This document shows, piece after piece, positions 1 through 10,481 of a stretch of DNA of 64,000 nucleotides. This DNA comes from Lepidodermella squamata. Lineage: Eukaryota; Gastrotricha. The notes below the pieces were generated by a model. The model made no database searches. It saw nothing but the letters and a program-made list of their open reading frames with translations, and was not told the DNA's origin. Numbering within the stretch: the stretch's first letter is position 1; each line of letters begins with the position of its first letter. The stretch lies in the NCBI GenBank assembly GCA_047495785.1, contig JBLDXI010000004.1, forward strand, positions 62,001 to 126,000, written 5' to 3'. Position numbers and translations under genes: made by a program.

Positions 1-1056
1 ATTGTAGTCGGCGGGTGCAGTCGAGTGGGGACTTGCCATAGGCCCAGTTGAGCGCGTCGTCCGCATAAGTCCCGTTGGCAACGCGACGCTTGCCATCGTC
101 CGGCTTGACATCGAGTGGTTGCATATTAGTGGTAAAAAAAGATGAAAAGTAAGGGGCTTAACGGGGAGCCTTGCGGCACGCCGCAGTGAATCTCATGTTC
201 ACAACTGGTTTCTCCGTCCACTTTCAGCTTGAATCACCTTTCGCGAAGGAAGTCCGAGACCCAGCGGAAAATAGGCTCAGGAACGCCCGCTTCTGGAAGT
301 TTGTGGATCAGGCCATGATGCCATACTACGTCGAAGGCGCTTTTGAAATCAAGGGCTACAGCGACTAGTTTCCAGTGTCGCGCCAGGGCTATGGCCACGT
401 CGTTGACCAGACGGAATGAGGGATCTGTGGCGCTTTTGCCTCGCCAAAATCCGAACTGGTGGCTGGGCAGCAAGTTTCTGCTAACGAGATAGTCCATCAG
501 AACCTTGGTCAGCAGGAGCTCCAGACACTTTCCCAATGCAGAAAGCAGAGCGACGGGACGATAGGAATCAGGTTGCTCTGGATCCTTTCCATCCTTGTGT
601 ATTGGTACGATAATCGCGATCTTCCAACTTTTGGGCCGCAATTCAGGCTCAGCTCATAAAGTCGGCGCAGGTGAGACGCTAGGCTTGGACCACCATTTTT
701 TATCACAATGTTCGATATTTCATCATGACCGGGAGCTTTTTGAAAAGCTCTTCCATCGAAGATTTCGGGATTCGAACACTCAGCTTTTTCGGTATGCATA
801 ATGGCTTTGTGGCGGGGTTAGATTCGATCCCATCGTCTACCGCACGCCAAAAATCGCGATCTGAGGTGAGTTCTGATGTCACAGGAGGAGCTGAGACTAC
901 TTTGGCGAACGTCTTGGCAATGAGTTCAGCTTTTGCCTTGCTGTCGGTGATGGATTTTCCATTCCCGGTCTTGAGGCTAACAACACGCAAAATTATGAAA
1001 AGCAAAGATATTTCAACCGCTGAATCGCAGCTCGACAACACCGTCACTTGGTGCAA
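1..1056 (-). pseudogene. Non-LTR retrotransposon reverse transcriptase, decayed and truncated
   Basis: Reads on the minus strand from about 1056 to the window edge. Near 980-700 lies a linker region ending in a PGHDEISN-type motif. Next come the fingers and palm (about 641-234), including SYRPVALLSALGK, then GVPQGSPLSPL near 190-150 and the catalytic YADD at about 70-60. These are the standard blocks of Jockey/CR1-type LINE reverse transcriptases. The reading frame changes at least three times, including a shift at a poly-T run just before YADD, so no intact protein is made. The 5' endonuclease part is absent. The 3' end lies outside the window. Confidence 0.85.
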
Positions 1057-1069
1057 CCCGTAGGAACAA

Positions 1070-1800
1070 AATACTTAAGATCCCTGTAAAATTAATTATG
1101 CAAATTAGTTGATCCTGTAAAACAAGGCATTTTCAAGTATTCTGTCGGAACAAGAAAAGTATGTAAAACAGGAAAAATTCTGTATTTATTTCGTTAAAAG
1201 GGAAAAACAAATAACACAGATATATTTACTAAATACTAAAAACAGCTCACGTGAAACAGGATACAGGATTGATGGGATACAGGATTATGGTTACGAGAAA
1301 CCTACAACGAATTACAAAAAAGGAAGCAATTTAATATTACAGGAAACGGCAAGCCGGAAAAAATACAGGAAACATGAAACTAGAAAAAATCCGGATTTTA
1401 CTGACGCATTTTGACTCGAAAAAATCTAGAATATTCCATGTTTAAATTTATCGTTTATTTTTTTACCGATTCCCACGAAATTCATTATCGAATGATGGTT
1501 ATTATTATGTTCACAGGAACTTGTAAAAAAAACAATCGGTTATATTTAAGTGAAAATTAATTGTTCAACAATGGCAAATTTATTCAGAAGCTTGGTCTTT
1601 TTTGTATTTTCTATTTGAGGTATTCAACAATTCAACAAAGGCGGTATGCACCGTCGCCTCGCCAAGTGCCGCTTTCATTGCCACGGCTGTCGCTTCTGTC
1701 ACAAAACATAAATTGTAATTTAAAAAAATTGACATTTTTCATGTGCGAGGCAATCAGTTTCCATCTCCCCGAACGTCAGCACACCGCTTTTGATGACTTT
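1070..1800. other. AT-rich stretch without recognised gene
   Basis: Contains several loosely repeated 'acaggaaac/gatacagga' phrases between 1080 and 1400 and a short open stretch at 1561-1830 with no protein-like composition. I see no splice-supported exon or element end here. Confidence 0.4.
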
Positions 1801-1819
1801 GAAGGCTTTGTTAGGGCCA

Positions 1820-4386
1820 CCGCCCGCTAAAACCGCGCGTTTTCTGGATACAAATAAATTGATAAATGTTAAGGTGGAAAGATATTGAGCAATTTTTTAC
1901 ATTGTAAATCTCGCTGTAGGCCGTCTCAACCTTGAGACGGCAAACTGTGCCCGGCGTGCGGCGCTCTTCGTAAATAGCCTCAGCCGTTTTCAACATTGAA
2001 GCGTAACGAGGACCTTGATCTTTGTTCATTCTCCATTCAGCCTTAATAACCGAAAAACAATGCAAACATGATGATTGATTCAGGAACAAATTAATTTTCT
2101 ATATCCACAAGGAACTCATAAGATACCTATATGAATTTAGGAACTTGAAAATAAAGCTTACTCCCAGTCTCAGCCTCTCGTTTTCGGCATTGACAGCGGC
2201 TTCATCTGCAGCTGCCTTCGCGGCAGATTTCCGATTTGAAATCTTTGCTTTGCTCGAGGAGCGTGGTACAGCAGTGCAATCCTCACTCGTACCTGGAGCA
2301 TCCACGCCAGGACCATCCAAGGCCACAACTACGTCAAGGCCAAGCTCGGCCAAACCTGAGGCGAGAAAACGGCCATCATAGGGCCAGCCTGGGCAGGACC
2401 AGCTATGAGAGGGCAAGCCACAACAGGAGCAACAACCGATGTTGCAACGGTCGTAGTTGTAATCGCTGTGTTTGGACCAGCTGTTGTTGCCGACCCAGCC
2501 ACGCCAAGATTATTTGTGCCGGGATCAGACTCGTTCTGACCAGCCGCAACTCCAGCCAGGCTGACAGTGGATTCGTCGAACAGAATGCCTTCGATGCCTG
2601 GGTTATCGAATTTCATCTATCAGCAGAACGAGAAAGAAAGAAAATTTACCTGCTTCGTGATTTCTTTCTCCCGACTGTTCTTCTGTAAAAAAATTGATGG
2701 AAATTTTGGCTCATTAATTTGCTAAACAAACCAGCTGAATCTTGTACAACTTACGCAACACCTGAGGAGAGAGCCTGAGGTTGATCTGAAAAATCATAAT
2801 TTATTCATTTTCCACAGAAATCGATGACACGAACTGGATATTTAGTAACTGCGATTATTCAATAAAAATTACCAATATTGTCAGCCTCCATTGTCTCCAT
2901 TGGGGCGGCACCTGGCTGAGATAGATCGCCAGGAGGCTCTGAACCGGCCGGAATTTCACGACAAAAAAATAGCCCTGATTTACCAGCGTATTAGAAATGG
3001 CCTCACTGAGCATCTGAGATCACAACAAACAATTAAAGCGTGACTTTCACATCTGACTGATGTCATACCTGAGGTAAATCGCGGTAAAGTTTTTTGAATC
3101 GATCTTCGATATGCCTATATCGATATGCGGGAAGCGAGTAGTCGAGTGGTCACAGCGTCTCACTGGCTGCGAAGAGGCACGGGTTCAATCCCCAGAACCG
3201 CACAACGTCAATCTTGCGTCTCCGCACAACGTCTGCATTCTTCTGCGGTTCTGGGACCGTAAATCAAGCTGCCATGAAGAGTCATGCGGCCAACTGGAGC
3301 CAAGGATTTAATCCTCGAGTGTGAAAGCTGCTGGTAATTCCCGCCAAGCAGTTCCTCCGAGACCGCGGTTCCCTTCCTCCCGGTGTAGGACGCCATTCAC
3401 CGGCAATCAAGAGATGGCTACTCGGTGCGAAAGCCTGGGGACCATGGATCGATGAGCAATAATCGGCTCATGTGTAGATGACTCTTAGGCCTCATATATG
3501 TGATGACATGTGATCCAAGTGCTAAATGTCGAAAGGCGAATCGCGCAATAAAGTATGAGTATGAGTATGAGTATAGACTGTGTCAAACTTACAATCCACT
3601 TGACGCATAACGTATCCAGTTTCCTTGTCCAACGCTTCCTGAACAAGAAAATTTCGCACGTGAAAAATAATTAATTCTTAAATAAGGGCAATAGTGACCT
3701 ACTGTAACGATTTCACGAAATTCTGAGGGGGTCATTTTCTGCGGCTAAAAAAACATGATGAAGTTGGACATGATTTGGATGAAGTTGAAAATTTACTTCT
3801 TTGACAGTAGCCGGCGGCTTAGCTGCGATCACTGGCTGATTCACCTTTTCAATCAATTTCTGGCCGCTTTCGCCGATTTCATCCAAGCTGACGTTGACGC
3901 CGGCGCAATGCAGGATCGCCATGGTAACCTATAATATTATTAGCTTGAAATTTGCAAGTCTTTGAAAAAACTCTTACAGATTTTTGCTCTTTCGATAGAA
4001 CAGGGGCTGGTTTAGGTTTTGGATTGGACTGCGCCTGGGCCGATTTAGGCTTCGGTTTAGACGGCGCGGGGACTTTTATTTCGGGACTTTCAGTCGATTC
4101 GGCATTTCTTGGAGGGCAATTGTTGAAAGTGACATCTGGCTCGCCAATGTCCGGAAGGTCCAAGTCGGCCTCGGTGTCTGCCTTGTTGTCAACCTCGGTG
4201 TCGGCCTTGCAAACGGTATTGGACTCGGCCTTGGCCTCGGCCTTGGAGTCAGCCATCAATCTCGGCCTTTTGGCACTTGATTGCTTATTGGCCTGAGGGC
4301 GAGATTCTTTCTTAGCCGAATCTTCGTTCGAGACATTGGCGTTTTTCCGAGACGAATTCCTAGTTGTTATCCGAGAATTATTTGAC
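1820..4386 (-). CDS. Multi-exon gene of unknown function (charged/low-complexity, bZIP-like segment)
   Basis: Minus-strand exons with good splice signals: 4386-3978 (Lys/Ser/Glu-rich with ADTE-type repeats, then a K-P-rich run), 3928-3797 (VTMAILHCAGVNV...), 3738-3703 and 3638-3593, whose phases all agree. Further likely exons lie at 3114-3069, 3013-2984 (or longer), 2938-2873, 2785-2755, in 2616-2160, and at 2055-1900 (AEWRMNKDQGPRYASM...). The 2300-2160 piece carries KISNRKSAAKAA followed by ENERLRLG, which resembles a bZIP basic region and the start of a zipper; this is only a resemblance. Exon 4386 starts in the middle of a codon, so upstream exons are missing or unseen. Junctions below 3.1 kb did not all close in frame, so that half of the model is uncertain. 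Product unknown; a nuclear protein is a guess from composition. Confidence 0.5.
3125..3578 (+). mobile_element. tRNA-derived SINE
   Basis: The head carries a good RNA polymerase III box A (TAGTCGAGTGG, about 3138) and box B (GGTTCAATCCC, about 3182), about 35 bp apart as in a tRNA. A tRNA-unrelated body of roughly 370 bp follows. The 3' tail is AATAAAG followed by three or four TATGAG units at 3551-3575. It lies in an intron of the minus-strand gene, directly beside a candidate exon. Box A, box B and the simple-repeat tail are the defining SINE architecture; the family is not identified. Confidence 0.75.
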
Positions 4387-4439
4387 CTGCAATAATCAAA
4401 ATTAAACAATTAAATGGATAAAACGTATTCCATAACCAA

Positions 4440-5030
4440 CATGGTATATGTAGTTGTAGGATCGATGAGCGATGAATTGGTACCTTAGCTCGAATTTCAA
4501 AAATTGAACAGTACTTGGTCGTTAAATAACTGCAAATTCTTTATAACATGTCGTAAATTTATTGAAAATTTTTGAATGAAGAGCCTTCGCGACTACGCAG
4601 ATCTGCTTGAAACTTGAGGATGACATTGTTAAGAAAGAGCGTTCGATTACAGTTATGAGAATAGTCTTCGCGGGATTAATTAAATTGGCCCACGATAGCA
4701 GGAGAATTAACCGGATTTAATAGTTTCTACTAACTATATTTCTTTGTTGTGTAAGACTTTCATAGATAATATTTTTTTTTCAACGCGATGATATTTCTCA
4801 TAACTGTCTGCAAGTCTAAGGAGTCACCGTCACTTCGCTAATCAAACTTGTTTATGACTTTATGAAATAAATTTTAGGCAGATTTTTTGAGAATTTTTTA
4901 GATATTCTCCAGAATTCTATGAAAATAATGTAGAAAATTATTAAGAAAAATTGATCAAATTCAAACATCTCTATTTTTTTATTTTTTTCACATTTTTAGG
5001 AATTATTATGGGTAATAAAAGGGGTTGACC
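4440..5030. other. AT-rich, no feature seen
   Basis: Mostly A/T with short homopolymer runs. No open frame, element end or splice-supported exon was seen. Confidence 0.4.
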
Positions 5031-5034
5031 CTAT

Positions 5035-5424
5035 CACAAGCCTCCGAGAGGTATCGAGCCCGATGCAATACAGCCCGAAGAAATAGACCCTGGTCCATAA
5101 TTTATGCCGTTGAAGGCCGGCATTGAATACAACCAGATGAATCAGCAAATAATTGAGAGCCAGCTTAATCCTAGCTCAGACGAAATTGCTGAGATGCCGG
5201 CGTTTAAAAATTATCAAAGTGATGAATCGGAATCAAAATTCGATAGCCAAACAAATCGCAATGTGCCGCTCGAGGCCATCCTCTGGCTTCTCGAAAAAAA
5301 CGAAGAACAGGCTGTTGCATTTCATAACAGCTTTTCATCCCGATTCCGAGCTATATACGGACAACAGATCACACGAAAAGCTGTTTCCCTCACGGTTCAA
5401 AGTCACCAGAGTAGATCAGCCTGA
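5035..5424 (+). pseudogene. Possible coding relic, unknown protein
   Basis: Composition is protein-like (GIEPDAIQPEEIDPGP, a stop, then a 106-residue frame from 5104 rich in Asn, Gln, Ser and Glu, with NVPLEAILWLLEKNEEQ near its end). The TAA at about 5098 interrupts what looks like one continuous frame, so I treat it as a relic. Family not recognised. Confidence 0.25.
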
Positions 5425-6452
5425 CAATTGCAACTTGTTTTTACTGGATTTGCCTTCTCAAATTATTCGAATTCTAACTAAAGGCAAATACTGCCGCGCG
5501 GTTATCCGATGTCCGATTTTGTTCGAAAATGGGAGGAGATCTATGGCTCGAGGCACATGGTATTTGTCGTGCATTCTCTGCTCCATCTCGCCGCGGATTG
5601 CCAAGATCTGGGTCCCCTGTGAGCATGCGACATGTACCCGTTCGAATCCCTAATAGCATGTTAAAACAACTGGCCAAGGGCACTCAGGTTAGTATCTTTC
5701 CTTTTCACAATCACACTGCTGAAAATAATAGATTTCCAAGTTTTCGCGATTTTATTGTGCTTAAAGTTCTTCAACTAGTTTGAGATAATCTTGAAGATGA
5801 ATGGATTGATTGCATTGAAAAGCTTGTTTGTGTCCATCGATGCTTGAATTTTACAAAAAAAAATCTTGTTAAACAGAAAAAAACCGTGGGGGTGGTGATC
5901 GAAGGTAGTAAAAAATAAACATTTTAGCTAAAAGTTCTTGTTTACGAAAAAATGGAAGCAAATTTTGGCTTGTTAAAATAGAGTTGAACTTTTTTTCAAG
6001 AATTTAATTTCATTGTTACATTTCTGCCGATTTCATTGTTACATCACAATAATAACAATGGATGGGAATGACCTAGTTTTGGACATTGCGTCTTTTGGGC
6101 ATTTCCTTTAAAACAGTTTTACTGGAGAAAAACGTGCCAAAGCAACATAAAATATAACATTCAATAATTCGGCAGATAAACGTTATTTATATACGAATTT
6201 TTGACGTTTATCGACCATTTATGGCAATCTCTGAGGCTCTGAGGCATGTTCATGATAAAATAATTTTCCAGCCAAAATCGCACCTTAATGACGCAAGTTG
6301 GCCCAATTTTCGCGAATAGATTCGGATTGCATGCTGCATGATTTTTTTAATTTAAACGAAATTGATGACGTCACACCGAGTCACGTGAGCAGCACAAGCC
6401 TTATTTCATTATTTCCAATTCCCATGCCAAGCTTTCTTCTTATTGAAGTCAA

Positions 6453-7030
6453 ATGGAACTATTTAACCGAAGAAGAGTGTACGGTCGTCGGTTCGACCCG
6501 TTCGCGAGATTTTCAGATTACGAATTTTCAAGGCGCTATAGATTTTCCAAAGCAGGTGTTCGCTACATCCACGATTTGATTCGAGATGACGTGCCTCGGC
6601 GAATAACTAATCGAAGTAGGGCAATAACGACCATGGTTCAGGTCCTGATTGCCTTGCGGTTTTTTGCGACCGGCACGACTCAGCGTGAAATAGGTGATCC
6701 ATTAGGTGATTTTTGATTTTTTTACTCGTCACATTGACCCTTTGTTCTCTCAGCGATTTACACGGTTTAAACCGAACTACAGTTTGCAAGGTTGTCCATA
6801 TCGTGGCAGCTGTTCTGGCCTCGAAGTTGGCAGAATTCGTGTTTATGCCTCGGCAATTAGAAGAAGTGCGAGAAATTGCGCGCGAATTTCGCCATTATGG
6901 CCGAATGCCCCATTGCACAGGGGCGGTTGATTGCACGTTGGTCAAAATTCGTCGTCCCTACGAGTTTCCTGACCCTGATGCCTTTTGGAGTAGGAAAAGT
7001 AATTGGTCCTCAAAAGCAATTTGCAATTTG
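6453..7030 (+). pseudogene. PIF/Harbinger-type transposase (HARBI1-like), interrupted
   Basis: From 6453 the frame gives a typical Harbinger N-terminal part: FSRRYRFSKAGVRYIHDLI, then VQVLIALRFFATGTTQREIGD. After a frame change at 6710-6760 it continues with GLNRTTVCKVVHIVAAVL, a region with FRHYGRMPHCTGAVDCTLVKI that carries the first catalytic Asp, and ends at SRKSNWSSKAIC. The rest of the DDE domain is missing because another element is inserted at about 7040. A short coding-like piece after that insertion (about 7960-8030, ending IQEEW) could be its continuation, but this is weak. An inactive remnant. Confidence 0.75.
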
Positions 7031-7042
7031 CGAGCATCCTAA

Positions 7043-7902
7043 TGAAAGATACTTTAATCCGCAGCAATTTCTTTCTTTTCGCAGCAAATTTGTTCTTTCC
7101 GCAGCAATTTTTTTTTCTCGCAGTATCACTTTCTTTTCGCAGCAAATCAACGTTTTTTCCGCAGTAAATGCTAATTGAATAACTAATTGAAACAATATAG
7201 CCACCGAACTATATTAAGGCTATTCAATATTTAAAATCACGCCAGGTGATTGCAGCGAGCAGGCGCCCAAAATTTGACGCGACTTGAGCGAGTGGAACGA
7301 CGGCTTAAGGTCGTTAACAAATTGTTTTTCACATTTTAAACATCGCGACTTGATTAACTGCCAAATGCAATTACTAAAATATATGAATTATTTATGCCGT
7401 CTCCATCAACAATTGTAAGCTCTGCCTACGGGAGGCAGCGAATGCTCGAGGGTCAAATGTATCTTACTACATGTACCCCGTACATTTATCCCGTATGTCT
7501 CCGTACATGTACTTGTATCCCGTGAAGAAATGCCCCAAAAACCTTTAAGAAATAGCCCCACAATAAATCTCGTTGGGCAAATCTTAATGCGGTACGAAAT
7601 TTCATTAAATTCAATACCTAACCAGTTTAGTCGGTTATTCAACTGGTTAGGGTGAGGGTTAGGGTTAGGGTTAGGGTTAGGGTGAAATGCTGGGTCTTAA
7701 AATCGGGGACTGTAAACGGATTGGTATATTAAGGGATATGAGGATATTTCAAGGCTCTAAGCCGTCCTAGATTTTCGTTTTCGTTTACTAATACATATTT
7801 ATATTCCCCGTTCTTTTTCCATTTTAGCTAATAAAAATAAATTGCTGCATAAAAAACGTTTATTTGCTGCGAAAATAAAGCGATACTGATACTGAAAGAT
7901 AC
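7043..7902. mobile_element. Inverted-repeat element with 10-bp direct flanks, carrying TTAGGG repeats
   Basis: The 10-mer TGAAAGATAC occurs at 7043-7052 and again at 7893-7902, as a target-site duplication would. The left part (7053-7172) has several degenerate copies of a CGCAGCAAATTT-type unit. Its inner part (about 7121-7172) is inverted at 7843-7893, around shared cores such as TTTGCTGCGAAAA. A 9-10-bp duplication suggests a Mutator-like element, but no transposase is present. The insertion splits the Harbinger remnant. Confidence 0.55.
7645..7684 (+). repeat. Interstitial telomere-type repeat (GGTTAG)n
   Basis: About six GGTTAG units, one altered to GGGTGA. TTAGGG is the common metazoan telomere unit. 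The tract lies inside the inverted-repeat element at 7.05-7.9 kb, not at a chromosome end. Confidence 0.85.
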
Positions 7903-8050
7903 AAATTTGTAGAAAAAAAGGAAAATTAGTCATAGAAGAAAGTCTGTTTTCGTTGAAGTCAGTTGAAGCGCTGGCAAATCAAGAGGCGGCAAATCGTCAT
8001 TGGCGAGTGATTCAGGAAGAGTGGGTAACATCATTCGCAATTTGCTAACT

Positions 8051-8344
8051 TTGTCTAGTTGTCAAGCAGACCTTCGCTTCCAAACTCGGCTACAGCACGG
8101 TGACGTACCACGACTGGCGCTACGAGGAGACGAGCACGTTTTCGGCTTCGGTTACCTCTTCGGTTGAGTTCGAATGCCCGGCTCGTAACGAGTGCGAAAT
8201 CATGCAGGTCCTTGGCCAGTGTGGTGTCTACTACGTGAGAACTTATGATATCATACGTACGACAAGGAGGACCCGCGCCCTCGCAAGTCGAGGAACGTTG
8301 GCTTCTACAACGCGAAAACTCGCAAAATCGATTGGCTCCAGTGA
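8051..8344 (+). pseudogene. C-terminal domain of a dermatopontin-array protein (copy 1), frameshifted
   Basis: After an acceptor at about 8050 the frame reads VKQTFASKLGYSTVTYHDWR, then FECPARNECEIMQVLGQCGVYYVRTYDI. It is clearly homologous to the piece at 13661-14017. A frame change at about 8250 is needed to reach a tail ending in KTRKIDWLQ and the stop at 8342-8344. The alternating Ser/Thr-rich strands followed by a Cys-containing 'CP...CE...GQCG' segment resemble the beta-rich transmembrane/C-terminal part of aerolysin-fold proteins. That is a low-confidence structural guess. The rest of the gene is not attached. Confidence 0.5.
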
Positions 8345-8615
8345 ATGAAACCAAGCTAACTAAAAAACCTGATTTTTTCCAAAGGTTTCTCCATTTTTCT
8401 TCAAATAAAAATACTATGTGACTATGGCTAAGACAACCAGATCTTGCGACGATCGAATGCAGTTTACTAAATATAAGAATTATGGTTGTACGCGAGCGAA
8501 GCGAGAAATTTCTGAGAATTCATCCATCAAAGTGAACATTTCGATAGAATAAGTCACTGTAATCGCTAAAATGGGATTCTCGCACCTAGAAACCCCTAAC
8601 CCGCCAGGGATTTCA

Positions 8616-8660
8616 GCGTACCTGGCAGGTACAGCTTGAGCCCAAACCTGCCAGGTACGC
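8616..8660. repeat. Perfect 15-bp inverted repeat
   Basis: GCGTACCTGGCAGGT at 8616-8630 is the exact reverse complement of 8646-8660, with a 15-bp spacer. A third copy of GCGTACCTGGCA lies at 8689-8700. No attached gene; a small hairpin of unknown meaning. Confidence 0.8.
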
Positions 8661-9159
8661 GTACCCGGCGCTGTACTCGGCGTCCCTTGCGTACCTGGCA
8701 CTACTTTCAGCGCTGGTTTAATTGATTTGCATGCAGTTTAACTAAAGGTTGACTTCAGAATTTCTACATTTCTCGGGTATTACCCGATTTCGGTATGTTT
8801 GGTAGATTCTGATTGTAAAAATATTTTCTGGATTCTCGGTTAAAAATTCATTACCGAAATTTCTGTACATTGGCAGTGCAGTAACCCTATACAAGAGCCT
8901 CCACTTGGTTATCAACCTTCAAATACCGCGCGGTAAAACCCGATTTCGGTATTTTGCTGAATAAATATTGTTCTATTCCATGTTTTCCAAAATGCCGTAG
9001 GTACAGCAGTTTTCTGAGTTAAAAGGTTTATGAATTTCTGCGTTTAATCAGGATAATACCCTATTTTGATAGTTTTTTCAATTCACCGATTTTTCCTTTC
9101 AACTTTTAATCCTAGTTTTAAATTGTATAATTAAATGAATTAAATTTTTTCTTGGTCAA

Positions 9160-9240
9160 CGCTGGGTTCAGTGTTCACGTATATTTTTAGCCGCGCTCCC
9201 ACGGATCCATTTTACCAGACACGTCCTCTTATCATTTAAC
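9160..9240 (+). promoter_or_regulatory. Conserved upstream block (also at 10170-10250 and 13312-13365)
   Basis: The block (GGTTCA..., then CCATTTTACCAGACA and CTTATCATTT) is found three times: before the dermatopontin-like locus, before lectin-like gene G1 (10482) and fused to the second dermatopontin piece. It could be a promoter or 5' region copied with the array; no function is shown. Confidence 0.35.
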
Positions 9241-9323
9241 CTAGGCTCGTAAAATTTACTCCCGGCAAAGCAAACAAGCCTAGTAAGAAAACCTACATCT
9301 CTAATCATTCCACATTCCACATT

Positions 9324-9324
<1 letters not shown>

Positions 9325-9384
<60 letters not shown>
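9325..9384 (+). repeat. (CA)30 microsatellite
   Basis: Uninterrupted CA dinucleotides. The tract ends one base before the ATG (9386) of the dermatopontin-like locus. Confidence 0.97.
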
Positions 9385-9385
<1 letters not shown>

Positions 9386-9386
<1 letters not shown>

Positions 9387-9950
9387 TGCTTTCCAAGATT
9401 ACTTTTCTCCTCAGTGCTCTGATAGAGCTAACATGGGGCAATATACCAGCCACGAAACAGGCTGGACTCATAACGGCGGCGGGGGCGTTCGCTACCTCGA
9501 CCAGCAGTACGTTGGTTGTAATGACGGTTGGATCCTGCGCCAGTTCCAGATGCAAAGTAATGACGATCACATGAATACCGCTACCAGTGCCAACAGCCGT
9601 TGAACCACGTCAACTCGCCTACATTTCGCAACTCAGGCTGAAAGCCTATGTCCAAGATCTGGGATCTGCCCAACGCGCCAGTCAGTTGTCCAATCAACAT
9701 AATGCTACGCAGTTTCCAGTTTGAAACCAACCCGAACAATGCGGACGAGTTCCGGTACGAATACATGTGCACCTCCGTTCAACAGGATAAATGCAATAGC
9801 TTCTCGACGCAATGGGCCAGTGAAGGCAGCGGGCGTAACTGGCAGTTGACACCGTTCAATGTCAACTGCCCGCATCTTCTACGATTCATCATCGAGGTCG
9901 GGAATGACCAGTTGAGGTACAGATACGGCTGTTGCTCGGCAAAGCTTTAG
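9386..9950 (+). pseudogene. Dermatopontin-like secreted protein, decayed (copy 2)
   Basis: An ATG at 9386 opens a hydrophobic signal-like start (MLSKITFLLSALIELTWG). The body, in a shifted frame, begins GQYTSHETGWTHNGGGG and continues ...VGCNDGWILRQFQMQS. After another frame change come EYRYQCQQP, an in-frame TGA at about 9629, PVSCPINIMLRSFQFE, EYMCTSVQQDKC, GSGRNWQLTPFNVNCP and a YRYGCCSAKL end. Repeats of 'C..G..LR.F......EYRY.C' and 'RY.YGCC' match the dermatopontin family (small extracellular-matrix proteins, also lectin-like in invertebrates). Two frameshifts and one nonsense codon argue for a pseudogene unless the assembly has errors. Confidence 0.7.
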
Positions 9951-10481
9951 GAAAGGCAGTGAATTCAAGTCGTGAGTCGTGAAGAAAAATGATGATTGGT
10001 GAAAAAAGATATTCAGGACATTTCAAGTCCATTTTAAAGCTGCTATCTCTTCAGCATCAGCTAAATAAATAAATAACATGGACATTAATAGCTGATTTTT
10101 AGGTCTGAAATCCTTTGGTTGCGGAATCATTGTTGGCGTCGTGCACGAAACTAAACGAGGTCCAGAATGTTAATCCTAGGTTCAAAGTTTAAGGCTGAAC
10201 CTAGCCAAGTTCCCAAAGTGCCATTTCAGCAGACAAGGCCGCTTATCATTTTGCCTTGGCCACCAGCCAGAGTGTAAGAAACCAACCTTATCTACAGCTT
10301 TTCAATTTAATTACATAGTATTTTTCGTTAAAAATGTGTTAAAAATTGGTCAACATGTTTACGATTCCGACTTATTTCCACGCGATTTCTGAGCACGAGC
10401 CTATTGCTTTTCTCTGCCGTGCGCAAAATATCACTCACAAATTATATTCTGAATTTTATTTATAAATTTCATTTTCGTATC

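Noticed and set aside
5600-5660. GTTCGAATCCC resembling a tRNA T-loop
   Set aside because: The flanking bases cannot pair as a T-stem and no D-arm is present.
9168-9570. Minus-strand frames made of Cys-Val repeats
   Set aside because: Translation of the (CA)30 microsatellite.
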